Source: Candidatus Margulisiibacteriota bacterium (GTDB lineage Bacteria > Margulisbacteria > WOR-1 > O2-12-FULL-45-9 > XYB2-FULL-48-7). Taken from it: DNA of 32,240 bases. The translations under genes were made by a program, and so were the position numbers. Positions 1-7,901 of this stretch are shown here, in pieces. The stretch lies in contig JAHJKL010000012.1 of assembly GCA_018822365.1 (NCBI GenBank), positions 1 to 32,240 on the forward strand. The letters are read 5' to 3'. Below the pieces are notes generated by a model, which saw only the letters and a program-made list of their open reading frames with translations, had not been told where the DNA came from and ran no database searches. How positions within the stretch are numbered: the first letter of the stretch is position 1; each line of letters begins with the position of its first letter.

Positions 1-194
1 CTATAATTCAATTCTCCGCCATCGGCTTGATAAAAAGTTAATTTTAAGCTGGCTCCATGATTTAGAGAGTAGTTCTCCAGGGGTATTGGGTCAAACCTGT
101 TCTGTCTGACGGGAGACACGCTGATCGGTTGAGTGGCCCCAACTCGACGCATTGGTTGAGTGTGGTTCTGTCTCGTTATTGGATGGGTGGTCAA
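1..194 (-). CDS. Partial hypothetical protein, truncated by the left window edge
   Basis: An open frame of 64 codons runs off the left edge without a stop. The TTG at 194 is chosen because GAGGAGG (200-206) sits 5 nt upstream of it. An in-frame ATG at 152 is the alternative but has no comparable ribosome site. The visible N-terminus is Thr/Pro/Gln/Arg-rich with no signal peptide, and then turns into a beta-strand-like stretch (SLKLTFYQADGGELNY). That layout, a low-complexity basic start followed by a strand, resembles the 233-aa protein encoded at 488-1189, which begins similarly and continues TIQYFNADNQSV. It lies downstream of the terminator at 281-313, so it probably has its own promoter in 207-280, although no convincing one is visible. 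The family is not recognised. Membership of the same protein group as its neighbours is inference. Confidence 0.6.
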   Translation of the reverse strand, partial: MTTHPITRQNHTQPMRRVGATQPISVSPVRQNRFDPIPLENYSLNHGASLKLTFYQADGGELNY

Positions 195-280
195 TATTGC
201 CTCCTCTTATTACAAGAAACTCCATCAACCCGGTACATACATTTATCGTAATATTATGGGGAAAACTTGCGGTTTTTGAT

Positions 281-313
281 AAAAAAAGCCCCCGGTTTTT
301 GGCCGGGGGCTTT
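281..313 (-). terminator. Intrinsic terminator of the left minus-strand gene train
   Basis: On the minus strand a perfect 8-bp stem (GCCCCCGG, 288-295, paired with 303-310) with a 7-nt loop is followed by seven T residues (281-287). It starts 24 nt after the stop of the 39-aa ORF, so it closes that transcript. Confidence 0.85.
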
Positions 314-334
314 AATATTAAAAAGTTAATCCAG

Positions 335-454
335 CTAAATAAGCGAGCCTTTTTCTGTGTTAACCTCAACTTCTGCTATCCCTTCATCAGAAGAATCATT
401 TTTCCCAATAATGTCAATTGTCTCAAAATTAATTTCAATCTCATTTTTTTCCAT
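335..454 (-). CDS. 39-aa acidic small protein, unknown
   Basis: This ATG-to-TAG frame of 39 residues begins MEKNEIEINFETIDIIGKND and ends in KGSLI. An AGGAGG Shine-Dalgarno lies 8 nt upstream of the ATG, the best ribosome site in this gene train. The frame starts 33 nt after the stop of the 233-aa gene and ends 24 nt before the intrinsic terminator, so the transcript is neatly filled by it. It is strongly acidic, has no Cys, no signal peptide and no membrane segment. No leader/core pattern of a modified peptide is evident, and no family is recognised. It could be a small accessory or regulatory protein of the operon. That it is expressed is inferred from ribosome site and position only. Confidence 0.6.
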   Translation of the reverse strand: MEKNEIEINFETIDIIGKNDSSDEGIAEVEVNTEKGSLI

Positions 455-487
455 GTTAGCATCCTCCTGTTAAATATAATAAGCAAA

Positions 488-1189
488 TTATTGACGACGC
501 AGGTTTAAAGGACCTTGAACAGTAGTTGCGTTTTCTGACGGCGCGAATTGTAATTCGCTGATCGCCTTGGTTATTTCACTGGTTGCCATGGCTCTTTTTG
601 CCGGGGGTTGAAGTTCATTTGCATTGACACGAATACTATTCCTGTCAACGGTGCCGTTAGGCAAAATCCGAAAAGATATCGGGCAGTTGCCACTAACACC
701 TCCTCCTCTAAGCGGAGGTCTTGGGGTAGTCGCGAGATTAGCTAACCTGCTGGAATCACGAAGAGCGGCCGTTATTCCTTGACTATTTGCTTGCGGGAAA
801 GCGGTCAATGTCGTGGGGGCGATCGTCGCGCCTGCTTCATGAACCGGCGGTTGAGGTTGTGTTGCTGGTTGTCTGGCAGGCGCTCGGCCAGGTGGGGGTG
901 GTTCAAAGGCGGGTGTGTCAAATGGATTAAACTTTTCGTTTACAGTAACATTATAACCTCGACTAGCAAGGTCTTGGGCTAAGCCCCTTGCCGTATTAAA
1001 TGGAACCGATCCACTGCGAATTGAGCCATCCGGCGCGGTAATTGTTATTTTTACATTTGAAGGAACACCGGGGTCTTGTAAACCCCTCACAGATTGATTG
1101 TCAGCGTTAAAATATTGGATCGTTCCCCGGGTCGCTCTTGCTCCGTGTTGCGGAACTTGTCCTCGTCCGGCCGGTGGCACTCCATTCAT
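488..1189 (-). CDS. 233-aa proline-rich protein with TonB-C-like tail, unknown
   Basis: The ATG is preceded by AAGGAGGAG. There is no signal peptide. A Gly/Pro/Arg-rich start leads to a strand-rich segment (about residues 20-90, ending RGYNVTVN), then a Pro-rich linker (about 92-120, with PPPPGRAP), a central Thr/Ser/Ala segment and a C-terminal domain from about residue 165. The tail (ISFRILPNGTVDRNSIRVN, then a helix, then LQFAP and a closing strand) follows the pattern of TonB C-terminal domains: strand, pdGtV turn, strand, helix, FxP, strand. There is no TonB-type transmembrane anchor, so it is not an ordinary TonB. The last residues (LNLRRQ) resemble those of the 1285-aa protein (INIRQRQ). 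It sits between a Tiki-like lipoprotein gene and the 39-aa ORF. The domain assignment is tentative. Confidence 0.75.
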   Translation of the reverse strand: MNGVPPAGRGQVPQHGARATRGTIQYFNADNQSVRGLQDPGVPSNVKITITAPDGSIRSGSVPFNTARGLAQDLASRGYNVTVNEKFNPFDTPAFEPPPPGRAPARQPATQPQPPVHEAGATIAPTTLTAFPQANSQGITAALRDSSRLANLATTPRPPLRGGGVSGNCPISFRILPNGTVDRNSIRVNANELQPPAKRAMATSEITKAISELQFAPSENATTVQGPLNLRRQ

Positions 1190-1240
1190 AAAGACTCCTC
1201 CTTAAATTATGTCCATTTCTATGGATCAATTTACGAGAGT

Positions 1241-1269
1241 ATTTTGCTCCTTGATAAAAAAAAAGTCAA
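1241..1269 (-). promoter_or_regulatory. Candidate internal promoter before the 233-aa gene
   Basis: On the minus strand TTGACT (1264-1269) and CAAAAT (1241-1246) are separated by 17 nt. The predicted start lies about 45 nt before the ATG at 1189. The same two hexamers recur before the 229-aa gene at 2996-3023, which raises confidence slightly. Confidence 0.4.
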
Positions 1270-1282
1270 GAGGGTTTTAAGT

Positions 1283-2230
1283 TTAATCGCAAGTTGGAGA
1301 GGTGGTTGGGGAGAGGGGGAGCAAGGGAGCGGCGGGCAACGGGGTGATCATGACTGTTCGGCCGGGGAAGAACAGGGCGTTAACCGATCGGTCCGGCACC
1401 AAAAAACTAGATCCGCTTAACTGGAGGTAATAGGCAGTTTGGTTTGCGACAAGTGGGCCAAGATAAAGGTCGACCTCGTGATAGTTTTGAAGGCCGACGA
1501 TCTGCCTGATATTTTGGCCAAAACTCCTCATCTCCTCATTGGCGAGCGGTTCAATATTATTATGCTGGGTACCGGTATAAGAAATGACTTTTCTGCCGGC
1601 AGAATATAAAGACATGATCCTGGCTTGAGTTGTGGTATTGATATATTCGGCCCTTGCTTCAGGCGTATTGGCAAGAAAATCAGCGATACTCGGATAGTTA
1701 GATCCATAGATATTTATTGACGCTCCATTTTGCTGAAGTGAGCGGGCGGTTTCAAGAAAGCCGATAAAACCGCAATAATCAGGATGGTGATGGAGCCATC
1801 TAGATAACAGGGGCCCAAGCTCGCCGGAATTTAAATACTGCCGAATCTCATGATCGGCGGTTGGTCCGGAAGGGAGGAATTCGACGACAAAGTCCCGGTA
1901 GCCAGCCTGGACCAATTTGGGGAGAGCTTCTTTGGCAAAAAGGGACGCGGTGGAGACCAGAGTCGAGTAGTTTTTTTTATGGATCTCCCCGACCGCGATG
2001 ATCCGCGGCCTTTGGGCAATTATGGGATCAAACGCGGTCCCCAGATCAGGGTATTGGAGCAATTTAAATGATGGTGGAGCAGGGAGCGCGGTCGGAGCCA
2101 TTACGGTTGTGGTTGGAACGGGTTGCACTGTTCTGATAGGTGGACGCGCCGGAGCGCACCCGGCCAGCTTGACGGCGGCCGGCAACAGTATTAGAGGAAG
2201 AGATCGTCTTATAGTGTTAGCAATACCCAC
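1283..2230 (-). CDS. Tiki/TraB-fold-like lipoprotein (paralogue B)
   Basis: This 315-aa protein has a Sec-type signal ending in a lipobox (LAGC, Cys25), a Pro/Thr-rich spacer (26-55) and one globular domain. Two GX2H motifs, GEIH (81-84) and GTQH (220-223, followed by NN), are the signature of the Tiki/TraB/PrgY group, which is related to ChaN and erythromycin-esterase folds. Also shared with its paralogue at 3030-3947 are EFLPSG followed by D.EI..Y, YGSN, SFGQ and Y.EVD. In this superfamily the His and Glu residues bind metal or act in catalysis, and Tiki proteins are metal-dependent proteases. The substrate here is unknown. The likely location is lipid-anchored outside the cytoplasm. The start is GTG at 2230 with only a weak ribosome site (GAAGAG). 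The C-terminus is Pro/Thr-rich. Assignment rests on motifs and is moderate. Confidence 0.75.
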   Translation of the reverse strand: MGIANTIRRSLPLILLPAAVKLAGCAPARPPIRTVQPVPTTTVMAPTALPAPPSFKLLQYPDLGTAFDPIIAQRPRIIAVGEIHKKNYSTLVSTASLFAKEALPKLVQAGYRDFVVEFLPSGPTADHEIRQYLNSGELGPLLSRWLHHHPDYCGFIGFLETARSLQQNGASINIYGSNYPSIADFLANTPEARAEYINTTTQARIMSLYSAGRKVISYTGTQHNNIEPLANEEMRSFGQNIRQIVGLQNYHEVDLYLGPLVANQTAYYLQLSGSSFLVPDRSVNALFFPGRTVMITPLPAAPLLPLSPTTSPTCD

Positions 2231-2276
2231 GCTATCTCTTCGTGGGGTTTACCTGTAAATTTCAAGGAAAGTGGGT

Positions 2277-2966
2277 TTAGATCGTTCCTCCAGCCTGACT
2301 AGTTGCCGGTTGCAGGGCCAGATCGCTGGCTCTGCTGATCTGCGCTTCCATCCCGCCTCTGATATTACTGTCCTGGTAAACAAGGTCAAATCTTCCATTA
2401 CTTCTGGCGTAAGCCGTGACGGTTACCCCGGGTTTTCCGGCAACGCTATATTCATGGCGGACATTCCCTCCCTGACCGCGGGTATCAACCGTTCTTTGAT
2501 AGGTCAATTGATGGCTTTGGTTGCCGATCATAATGGTCGAGCAATTGCTGTTGATACTTATTTCATGGGTACTGTTTGGAGCGTAAAAACCAGCTGGTTG
2601 GATCATTTGTCCGCCGGTGGTGCCAGCGGTCCCGACCGATGTGCCGGTCGGCCCGGGCGGAAGGCCGGGGCCGGAAAAGGAAAAGGTAATTGATCTACGA
2701 TCATCCTGGCGATTGAAATCAATTTTAGCGGTTTGGTAATTGCTTATTAACGCCTCGGGTACCCCCTGCTGTCTTAAATAAGCGATAACCTGTGCCCGGC
2801 CTAACGTTTCCGCTTGGGCGTCACGAATTGACCTGGGAATTTCAAAAGTTATCTGGCCGCTGCTTAAGTCTCCTTTTACTCCCTTGGTTTCCCTTAGAGT
2901 AAGGACTGCTCCGGCTTGTGTCCGAGTCCCGCTGCCTGATGGCTGTTTTGGAATAGGTCCGACCAT
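2277..2966 (-). CDS. 229-aa hypothetical protein of the left gene train
   Basis: The ATG follows AAGGGGG. No signal peptide or membrane segment is visible. After a polar start, a strand-helix domain covers about residues 18-100 (VLTLRET, ITFEIPRS, then a helix ending AYLRQQGV, then ITFSFSG). A Pro/Gly/Thr linker (about 102-125) leads to a strand-rich C-terminal half that contains one Cys. The family is not recognised. The N-terminal part has the same strand, then helix with QGV/RGY, then strand order as the 233-aa protein, but identity is too low to call homology by eye. It is followed, 46 bp downstream, by Tiki-like lipoprotein B, and has its own candidate promoter. An extracellular role is suggested only by its neighbours and composition. 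Confidence 0.7.
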   Translation of the reverse strand: MVGPIPKQPSGSGTRTQAGAVLTLRETKGVKGDLSSGQITFEIPRSIRDAQAETLGRAQVIAYLRQQGVPEALISNYQTAKIDFNRQDDRRSITFSFSGPGLPPGPTGTSVGTAGTTGGQMIQPAGFYAPNSTHEISINSNCSTIMIGNQSHQLTYQRTVDTRGQGGNVRHEYSVAGKPGVTVTAYARSNGRFDLVYQDSNIRGGMEAQISRASDLALQPATSQAGGTI

Positions 2967-2995
2967 AATTATTCCCCCTTTATTGATTTGACTTT

Positions 2996-3023
2996 ATTTT
3001 GCCACAGAAAACAGATAAGTCAA
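2996..3023 (-). promoter_or_regulatory. Candidate internal promoter before the 229-aa gene
   Basis: Minus-strand TTGACT (3018-3023) and CAAAAT (2996-3001) are spaced by 16 nt, in the 63-bp gap between two genes of the train. It matches the pair at 1241-1269. Confidence 0.4.
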
Positions 3024-3029
3024 CAGTGA

Positions 3030-3947
3030 TTAGCGGCAGGATGGGGGAGTAGCTGTCCTAGGTAGAATAATGGTCACCCGGTTTTCTCGCTTAAGGAGCG
3101 CAACCCCGGTTTCGGGGATAGACCGGCCAATCTCTTCACTTAAATATCTTCCAGGGACAGTTGGCAGGAGACTGGTCAGCAAAATATCGACCTCCAGATA
3201 GTTGTTGGCCGGGAAGAGCTGGCCAAAACTATGCGATTCTTCTCCGGTGAGGGGGATAGTATTGTTGTGACGGGCCCCATTGTAAGCAGTGATCTGATTG
3301 GTTGGGTTTTGGCTTCTTAAAATTTCTATTACATCGAGAGTGTTCTGATTGACGCGGGATGAGAGATCATCTTCTCGTCCCGCTCCCCGCAACGCCAAAT
3401 ATTCCTCCGGGGAGCTGATATTAGTGCCGTAAAGGGTGATCCCGTTCTCGGCTGCTGCTTCCAGCATTCTCATTGTCCCTCGGCAGTCCGGGTACATTAC
3501 CTCTTTAAGCCAGCGGTCCAGCAAAGAACCGGGCCTAATAGTTCTGTTCCGATTGTAATCGGCAATTTCCAGGTCGCTTTGCCGGCCAAATGGTAGGAGC
3601 TCGGTCGCCAGGCTTTCCCGTCCATATCGCTTCATAATGGGGAATAGGACCGCGAAGGTCTGCTCGGCGGTTGAAGGGGTGCTGGTTTGATCAAACTGGT
3701 GGATCTCTCCCAGGGCGATGATCGGGGTCCTGGTCGCCATGACCGCGTCGAGCGCCGAGGCGAGCGAAGGATAATGACCGGGGGTGATTTTGGGAGGGGG
3801 AGGCGCGGAGTAGGTGACGGTGACAATGGTTATATCGGGTTTGATTGGGGGTGTTACTGGTCTTCTAAGAGGGGGAGCGCAGGCGGCAGTTAACGTCGCC
3901 ATTGAGCCAAATAGGAACGACCTTCTTGAAAGTTGAGTGATAACCAC
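3030..3947 (-). CDS. Tiki/TraB-fold-like Tat lipoprotein (paralogue A)
   Basis: This 305-aa paralogue of the protein at 1283-2230 has an N-terminus with a twin-arginine motif (SRRSFLFG) and a lipobox ending in Cys23 (TAAC), suggesting Tat export and lipidation. A Pro-rich spacer is followed by a domain with two GX2H motifs, GEIH (80-83) and GARH (224-227, then NN). It also has ELLPFG with D.EI.DY after it, YGTN, SFGQ and YLEVDILL, all aligned with the paralogue. The family role is metal-dependent hydrolysis or metal/heme binding in the Tiki/TraB/ChaN group; the substrate is unknown. Tat use would fit a cofactor or metal loaded before export. The start is GTG with a poor ribosome site. It lies 73 bp after the giant EF-hand gene. 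Its paralogue uses Sec, so the two differ in route. Confidence 0.77.
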   Translation of the reverse strand: MVITQLSRRSFLFGSMATLTAACAPPLRRPVTPPIKPDITIVTVTYSAPPPPKITPGHYPSLASALDAVMATRTPIIALGEIHQFDQTSTPSTAEQTFAVLFPIMKRYGRESLATELLPFGRQSDLEIADYNRNRTIRPGSLLDRWLKEVMYPDCRGTMRMLEAAAENGITLYGTNISSPEEYLALRGAGREDDLSSRVNQNTLDVIEILRSQNPTNQITAYNGARHNNTIPLTGEESHSFGQLFPANNYLEVDILLTSLLPTVPGRYLSEEIGRSIPETGVALLKRENRVTIILPRTATPPSCR

Positions 3948-4020
3948 GAAACTACTTCGAAAGAGCGGGGAGGGAATTTCAGGTAAAACCGCTAATAATT
4001 AATGTATTTGGATAATGGAC

Positions 4021-7000
4021 TTATTGTTGGCGTTGCCGAATGTTTATTTGCATCGTAACCTCTCTTGTTGGGGTAAGGAATGGCGTAAGCCTGGGTGGAT
4101 TAGAGATTGGCGGATCAGAGGTCATTGTCCCGTCTGGCCTGAAAGTTAGGGAATATTGGCCGCTAATGCCGGAACTTCGAAATAATTGCTTGATGGAACT
4201 ATCAGAAGTTCTGATCCTTTCATTCCATGCAGTTCTTGCGGTAGTGTTATAGGAAAGGGTGATCCCTTGAGGAGTAACCTGGAAGGCTTCACCTGGGATT
4301 AATCCACTGGGGGCAAGAGCGATGCCGCTTAAAATTGATCTTGGCGAATTTCCGCCTGCGGAACTTACGGTTGATGGAGGATTGAATCGATCAGCGTTTA
4401 AAATGCGTTCAGTAGCCTGAAATTGGGTTATCCTGCCGTTGCTTCCCAATACAGCGGTAATACCGGGAGGGACATAAACACTTTGTCTATTAACTGAACA
4501 GATCAACCCGTTGCCGCCAGGGATTATCGAATCAACTTTTTGAGGAGTAGAGGTTGTAAAATGAATTTCTCCGGATGGCGATGAAGCCAGAATCGTTACA
4601 TCGCCGACCGTCAAAGGACCATCTACCCTGGCATGGGTTGGTCGTTGGTTTGCTCCGCTACCAGTGAAATCAACAACTGTTCCTGCCGGTAAATTAACTC
4701 CGGCTATCGTAGCTGGCGCGGCAAGTTTAACTGATTGGATGTTTTCCGGCAAAGCGCCGGTGAAAGTTGGCCTGACCGTTATTTGATAATTAACATTACC
4801 CAGGCGCGCGGTCATGGTTTTTTCCTGTCGTGGCCCCTGGACCAATAAGCCGCCCTGGTTCAAGACTGGGGAGGCGAGCCTGGTAAATGCGCCCGATTGA
4901 GGATTTATATGCCCGATTAACTGGCTATTGCTATTTACCACTGCCATCATACCGGCCGGAACATGGGGGGTTGCGGTCGCTAACGGTTCTGTTATATGAA
5001 AATCAACAGAGGGGCCGTATTGGCCTTGATGACTAATTGTGATAAATCTATTGTATCCCGCCTGGGAAGATGAATAGCCGGTTGGAAGGACGACGTTGTT
5101 ATTGCGGTCTATGGTTACCTGAAGAGTTCTTGCTTCCCAGGGATTACCAAAGTTTATGGTTGAAGTAACAGTGCCAGGGAGGCTGGTTGTTGGGGTAGTT
5201 GGTGGCGCTACCGCAGTTGTCCGCGTGGGACGAGTTGTTGTTCGAGTGACAACGATCGGCTGGACCACTGGCGCCGCTGGTTGGGTGACCCTGGCTGGTG
5301 GCGGCGGCAATTGAGCGGTGGCATAAGGAGCCGTTGCCGTTTTGTTAGTCGGATTATATTCCGCTAAGGCGACATTTCTTCCGGTAGTCGTAACCTGATA
5401 AAACTTGCGGTCATTTAAATTATAGTATAAACCATCGGCAATTCTGGTCGCTAACGCGCTATCGGGGCGGCGATGAATAATGCTGACATTAACAAGTTCT
5501 TTTTGGCCGTTATTATTAACGACGGCAAATTCCTGGCCGCCGGCGACCCTAATAACGGAACCGGTCGTTAATCCGGCAAGGACGGCTCCCTGTGGTTTGC
5601 TTGAATAGACAGTGACCCCTTCAGAATCGGTCGTCGGCCCGGCTGGTGGCGGCGGTTGTTGGGCGACAACGGTTGGTGGCGCCGCCTGGCCGGGTTGTAA
5701 GAGGGCGGGTGTTAACGTATCGATCAGCGCGTCATTTCCGGCAAAAGTATAAGTCGAAGTCCCTCTGGTTATGCTTACAACCTTGCCGGATTCAATTGTC
5801 ACCTTGTCGCCAGGTAGGACATTGTAAACCGCGACTTTGTTTTGTGCGTTGTAGACCAGGATCCGGCCTTGAGCGGTGACATTGTGGGTTCCATTGGGAG
5901 GAGGGGTTTGACTGTCAATCAAACCTCTGCTGGTATTTACTGTTTGGCTGGCAAAGGTTAATCCAGGAGGGAGCGATGATGCACCCGGGCGAACGGGAAT
6001 AGTCGCGTCTTCCCTTGTGGCTGGCGCAAAAACAGCGCGAGTGGCGGCGGTATTAAATTGCGTTGTGGCAGTGGTGCTGCCCATATGGGTCGGTTGACCG
6101 CTGGCATTAAAATAAAGGCTTTCTCCTGCCCGGAGAGTGTAGATTTTTAGTCCGCTATCTTCCTGGACGGTGAAAGTCATGGTCGAGGAACTGTTGGCAG
6201 GCAGGCGGATCGAGCGGACTGCGCCATTGTCCCGAGTGATGACCGCACCATTGGGGACTAAATATTGTTTATTACTAATTGTTTCGATGTGATTGTTTCT
6301 GATTGTCGATCTAACAGAGGCGATTGCTCTTCCTAGAATAGTCTCAGCTCCACTTCTAACCATCGTGAGCAGATTTGGCCTTGTGTCGCTGGTTCCGGAA
6401 AAAATAACTCTTCCGCTGTTGCGGCCGCTGGGAGCCGGTCCCGCGTAATATTCCTGATCGCCGTAGTAATGTATTTGATTGTTGATTCTGGCAAATAAAA
6501 CTCGAGTGCCCAGCATAACAACCGATGCCCCTTTGGGGATTTCTTCTCCCGTTGGGTTACCCGCTTTGTCGTATACTTGCATCGGGCTACTTAAATTGTC
6601 AAATCTGTTCTGGCTAATACCGGTTGTTCTGCCTTCATTGTTATCCACAACAAATTGATTTGAGCTATAAACCAGGATGCGTCCAGCGCCAATAATCTCA
6701 TGCCCGCTGGAAATGATCCTGTTATGGTATATAGAATGAGATGCCTCTCTATTTAACAGTGGCTGTTTGATGTCAATAGGGATCACTCCATTAGTTGGGT
6801 TTGCGGTAATAATAATTCCGCGCGGCAGGCGTGGGGTTGGTGGAGCTGATGGAATTGCGGTTGGAATAGTAGCCTGCGGGCCACGCCTGATTAAGATTGC
6901 GTTTCCGGAGAAGACCGGCTCGCCGTTTCCGCTGGTTGGGTGGATTTCGACTCCTTGAGGCAGGCGACCGCCGACAACGTTCCATCTGACTTGTAACATT

Positions 7001-7878
7001 TGGGAGACGGAAGTGTTTGGTGTCGACGGCAGGTTGTTTGTTTCTACAACAACAGCGCTGGTAATTCCTTGGTGACTAAATACTAATAAACGCTGGTTGT
7101 CTTTTAACTCAATTCGATCGGCTAAAACTCTGGAAACTTGGGGATTACTGGCATAAATACCATTAGATAATATTGAAAGGGCCTGCTGGCCGTTTAATTG
7201 GTCGGAGAGGAAAATAACGACGCGAGGATCTACCGGGATGATATGAGCGATTTTGTCTGGTAAATTTTGAGCGGTTATTTCACCCGATAAGATTTGATTT
7301 AATCCATTGGAAGTAAAATTGCCGGGATCTTGGCCGCTGACGGATTGATAACGTTCTTTTACCCTCGCTTCTAGCGCGCTTCTAAGGGCCGGCTGGCTGT
7401 CAATGGCGGCTTTGTTCCGTTGATAAACAGCGATAAGATCGGCAGATGACCAGGCATCGCGAATTTGGGATAGGGGCCGTTCAAAAGCTTCGTATTCCTG
7501 GCGGATTGCCGTGACTGCTGGATTTGGTTGATTGCCGGAAATCTCGTTGTATCCGCGCAAGGCGGTTTCAACTTTTGTTTGATTTTCAGTGGTGGGGTTT
7601 GCTTTATAAGCGTCAACTGCCTGTTTGTAAGCGATGATTTTAGCGTCTATGGCTGGCTTTAACCCGGCAACTTCAAGTTCGGATATACTGATCGAGGAGG
7701 CATCATCTCCTAATGGGGCTATTTGATTGAAATCTGAAGAAGTTATTTCATCGGTGTCAGTGGCACATTCTGCGTTTGTTCGAACAACTTCGTCGCGAGT
7801 GATTTTGCCGTCATTGTTTTTATCGTATTTATTGAAAACTCGATTTAAATCCCCGGCATTGTTTATTCCGTTAACCAT
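4021..7878 (-). CDS. 1285-aa EF-hand protein with proline/threonine-rich linkers
   Basis: The ATG follows AAAGGGGGC. The N-terminus carries one canonical EF-hand calcium loop (DKNNDGKITRDE, about residues 20-31), with an acidic helix pair after it that may be a degenerate second hand. The rest is a long, strand-rich, Asn/Thr/Ser-rich chain broken by proline linkers (about 340-350, 740-750, 860-920). A phrase GRILVY recurs in two places (GAGRILVYSS and AQGRILVYNA), suggesting duplicated strand modules. The C-terminus (YSLTFRPDGTM, then INIRQRQ) looks like the TonB-C-like tail of the 233-aa protein. Composition is typical of large surface or matrix proteins, but no signal peptide is present, so export is unexplained. 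It is first in the gene train. No named family is recognised beyond the EF-hand. Confidence 0.8.
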   Translation of the reverse strand: MVNGINNAGDLNRVFNKYDKNNDGKITRDEVVRTNAECATDTDEITSSDFNQIAPLGDDASSISISELEVAGLKPAIDAKIIAYKQAVDAYKANPTTENQTKVETALRGYNEISGNQPNPAVTAIRQEYEAFERPLSQIRDAWSSADLIAVYQRNKAAIDSQPALRSALEARVKERYQSVSGQDPGNFTSNGLNQILSGEITAQNLPDKIAHIIPVDPRVVIFLSDQLNGQQALSILSNGIYASNPQVSRVLADRIELKDNQRLLVFSHQGITSAVVVETNNLPSTPNTSVSQMLQVRWNVVGGRLPQGVEIHPTSGNGEPVFSGNAILIRRGPQATIPTAIPSAPPTPRLPRGIIITANPTNGVIPIDIKQPLLNREASHSIYHNRIISSGHEIIGAGRILVYSSNQFVVDNNEGRTTGISQNRFDNLSSPMQVYDKAGNPTGEEIPKGASVVMLGTRVLFARINNQIHYYGDQEYYAGPAPSGRNSGRVIFSGTSDTRPNLLTMVRSGAETILGRAIASVRSTIRNNHIETISNKQYLVPNGAVITRDNGAVRSIRLPANSSSTMTFTVQEDSGLKIYTLRAGESLYFNASGQPTHMGSTTATTQFNTAATRAVFAPATREDATIPVRPGASSLPPGLTFASQTVNTSRGLIDSQTPPPNGTHNVTAQGRILVYNAQNKVAVYNVLPGDKVTIESGKVVSITRGTSTYTFAGNDALIDTLTPALLQPGQAAPPTVVAQQPPPPAGPTTDSEGVTVYSSKPQGAVLAGLTTGSVIRVAGGQEFAVVNNNGQKELVNVSIIHRRPDSALATRIADGLYYNLNDRKFYQVTTTGRNVALAEYNPTNKTATAPYATAQLPPPPARVTQPAAPVVQPIVVTRTTTRPTRTTAVAPPTTPTTSLPGTVTSTINFGNPWEARTLQVTIDRNNNVVLPTGYSSSQAGYNRFITISHQGQYGPSVDFHITEPLATATPHVPAGMMAVVNSNSQLIGHINPQSGAFTRLASPVLNQGGLLVQGPRQEKTMTARLGNVNYQITVRPTFTGALPENIQSVKLAAPATIAGVNLPAGTVVDFTGSGANQRPTHARVDGPLTVGDVTILASSPSGEIHFTTSTPQKVDSIIPGGNGLICSVNRQSVYVPPGITAVLGSNGRITQFQATERILNADRFNPPSTVSSAGGNSPRSILSGIALAPSGLIPGEAFQVTPQGITLSYNTTARTAWNERIRTSDSSIKQLFRSSGISGQYSLTFRPDGTMTSDPPISNPPRLTPFLTPTREVTMQINIRQRQQ

Positions 7879-7901
7879 CTTATTTTTGCCCCCTTTTAAC
7901 T

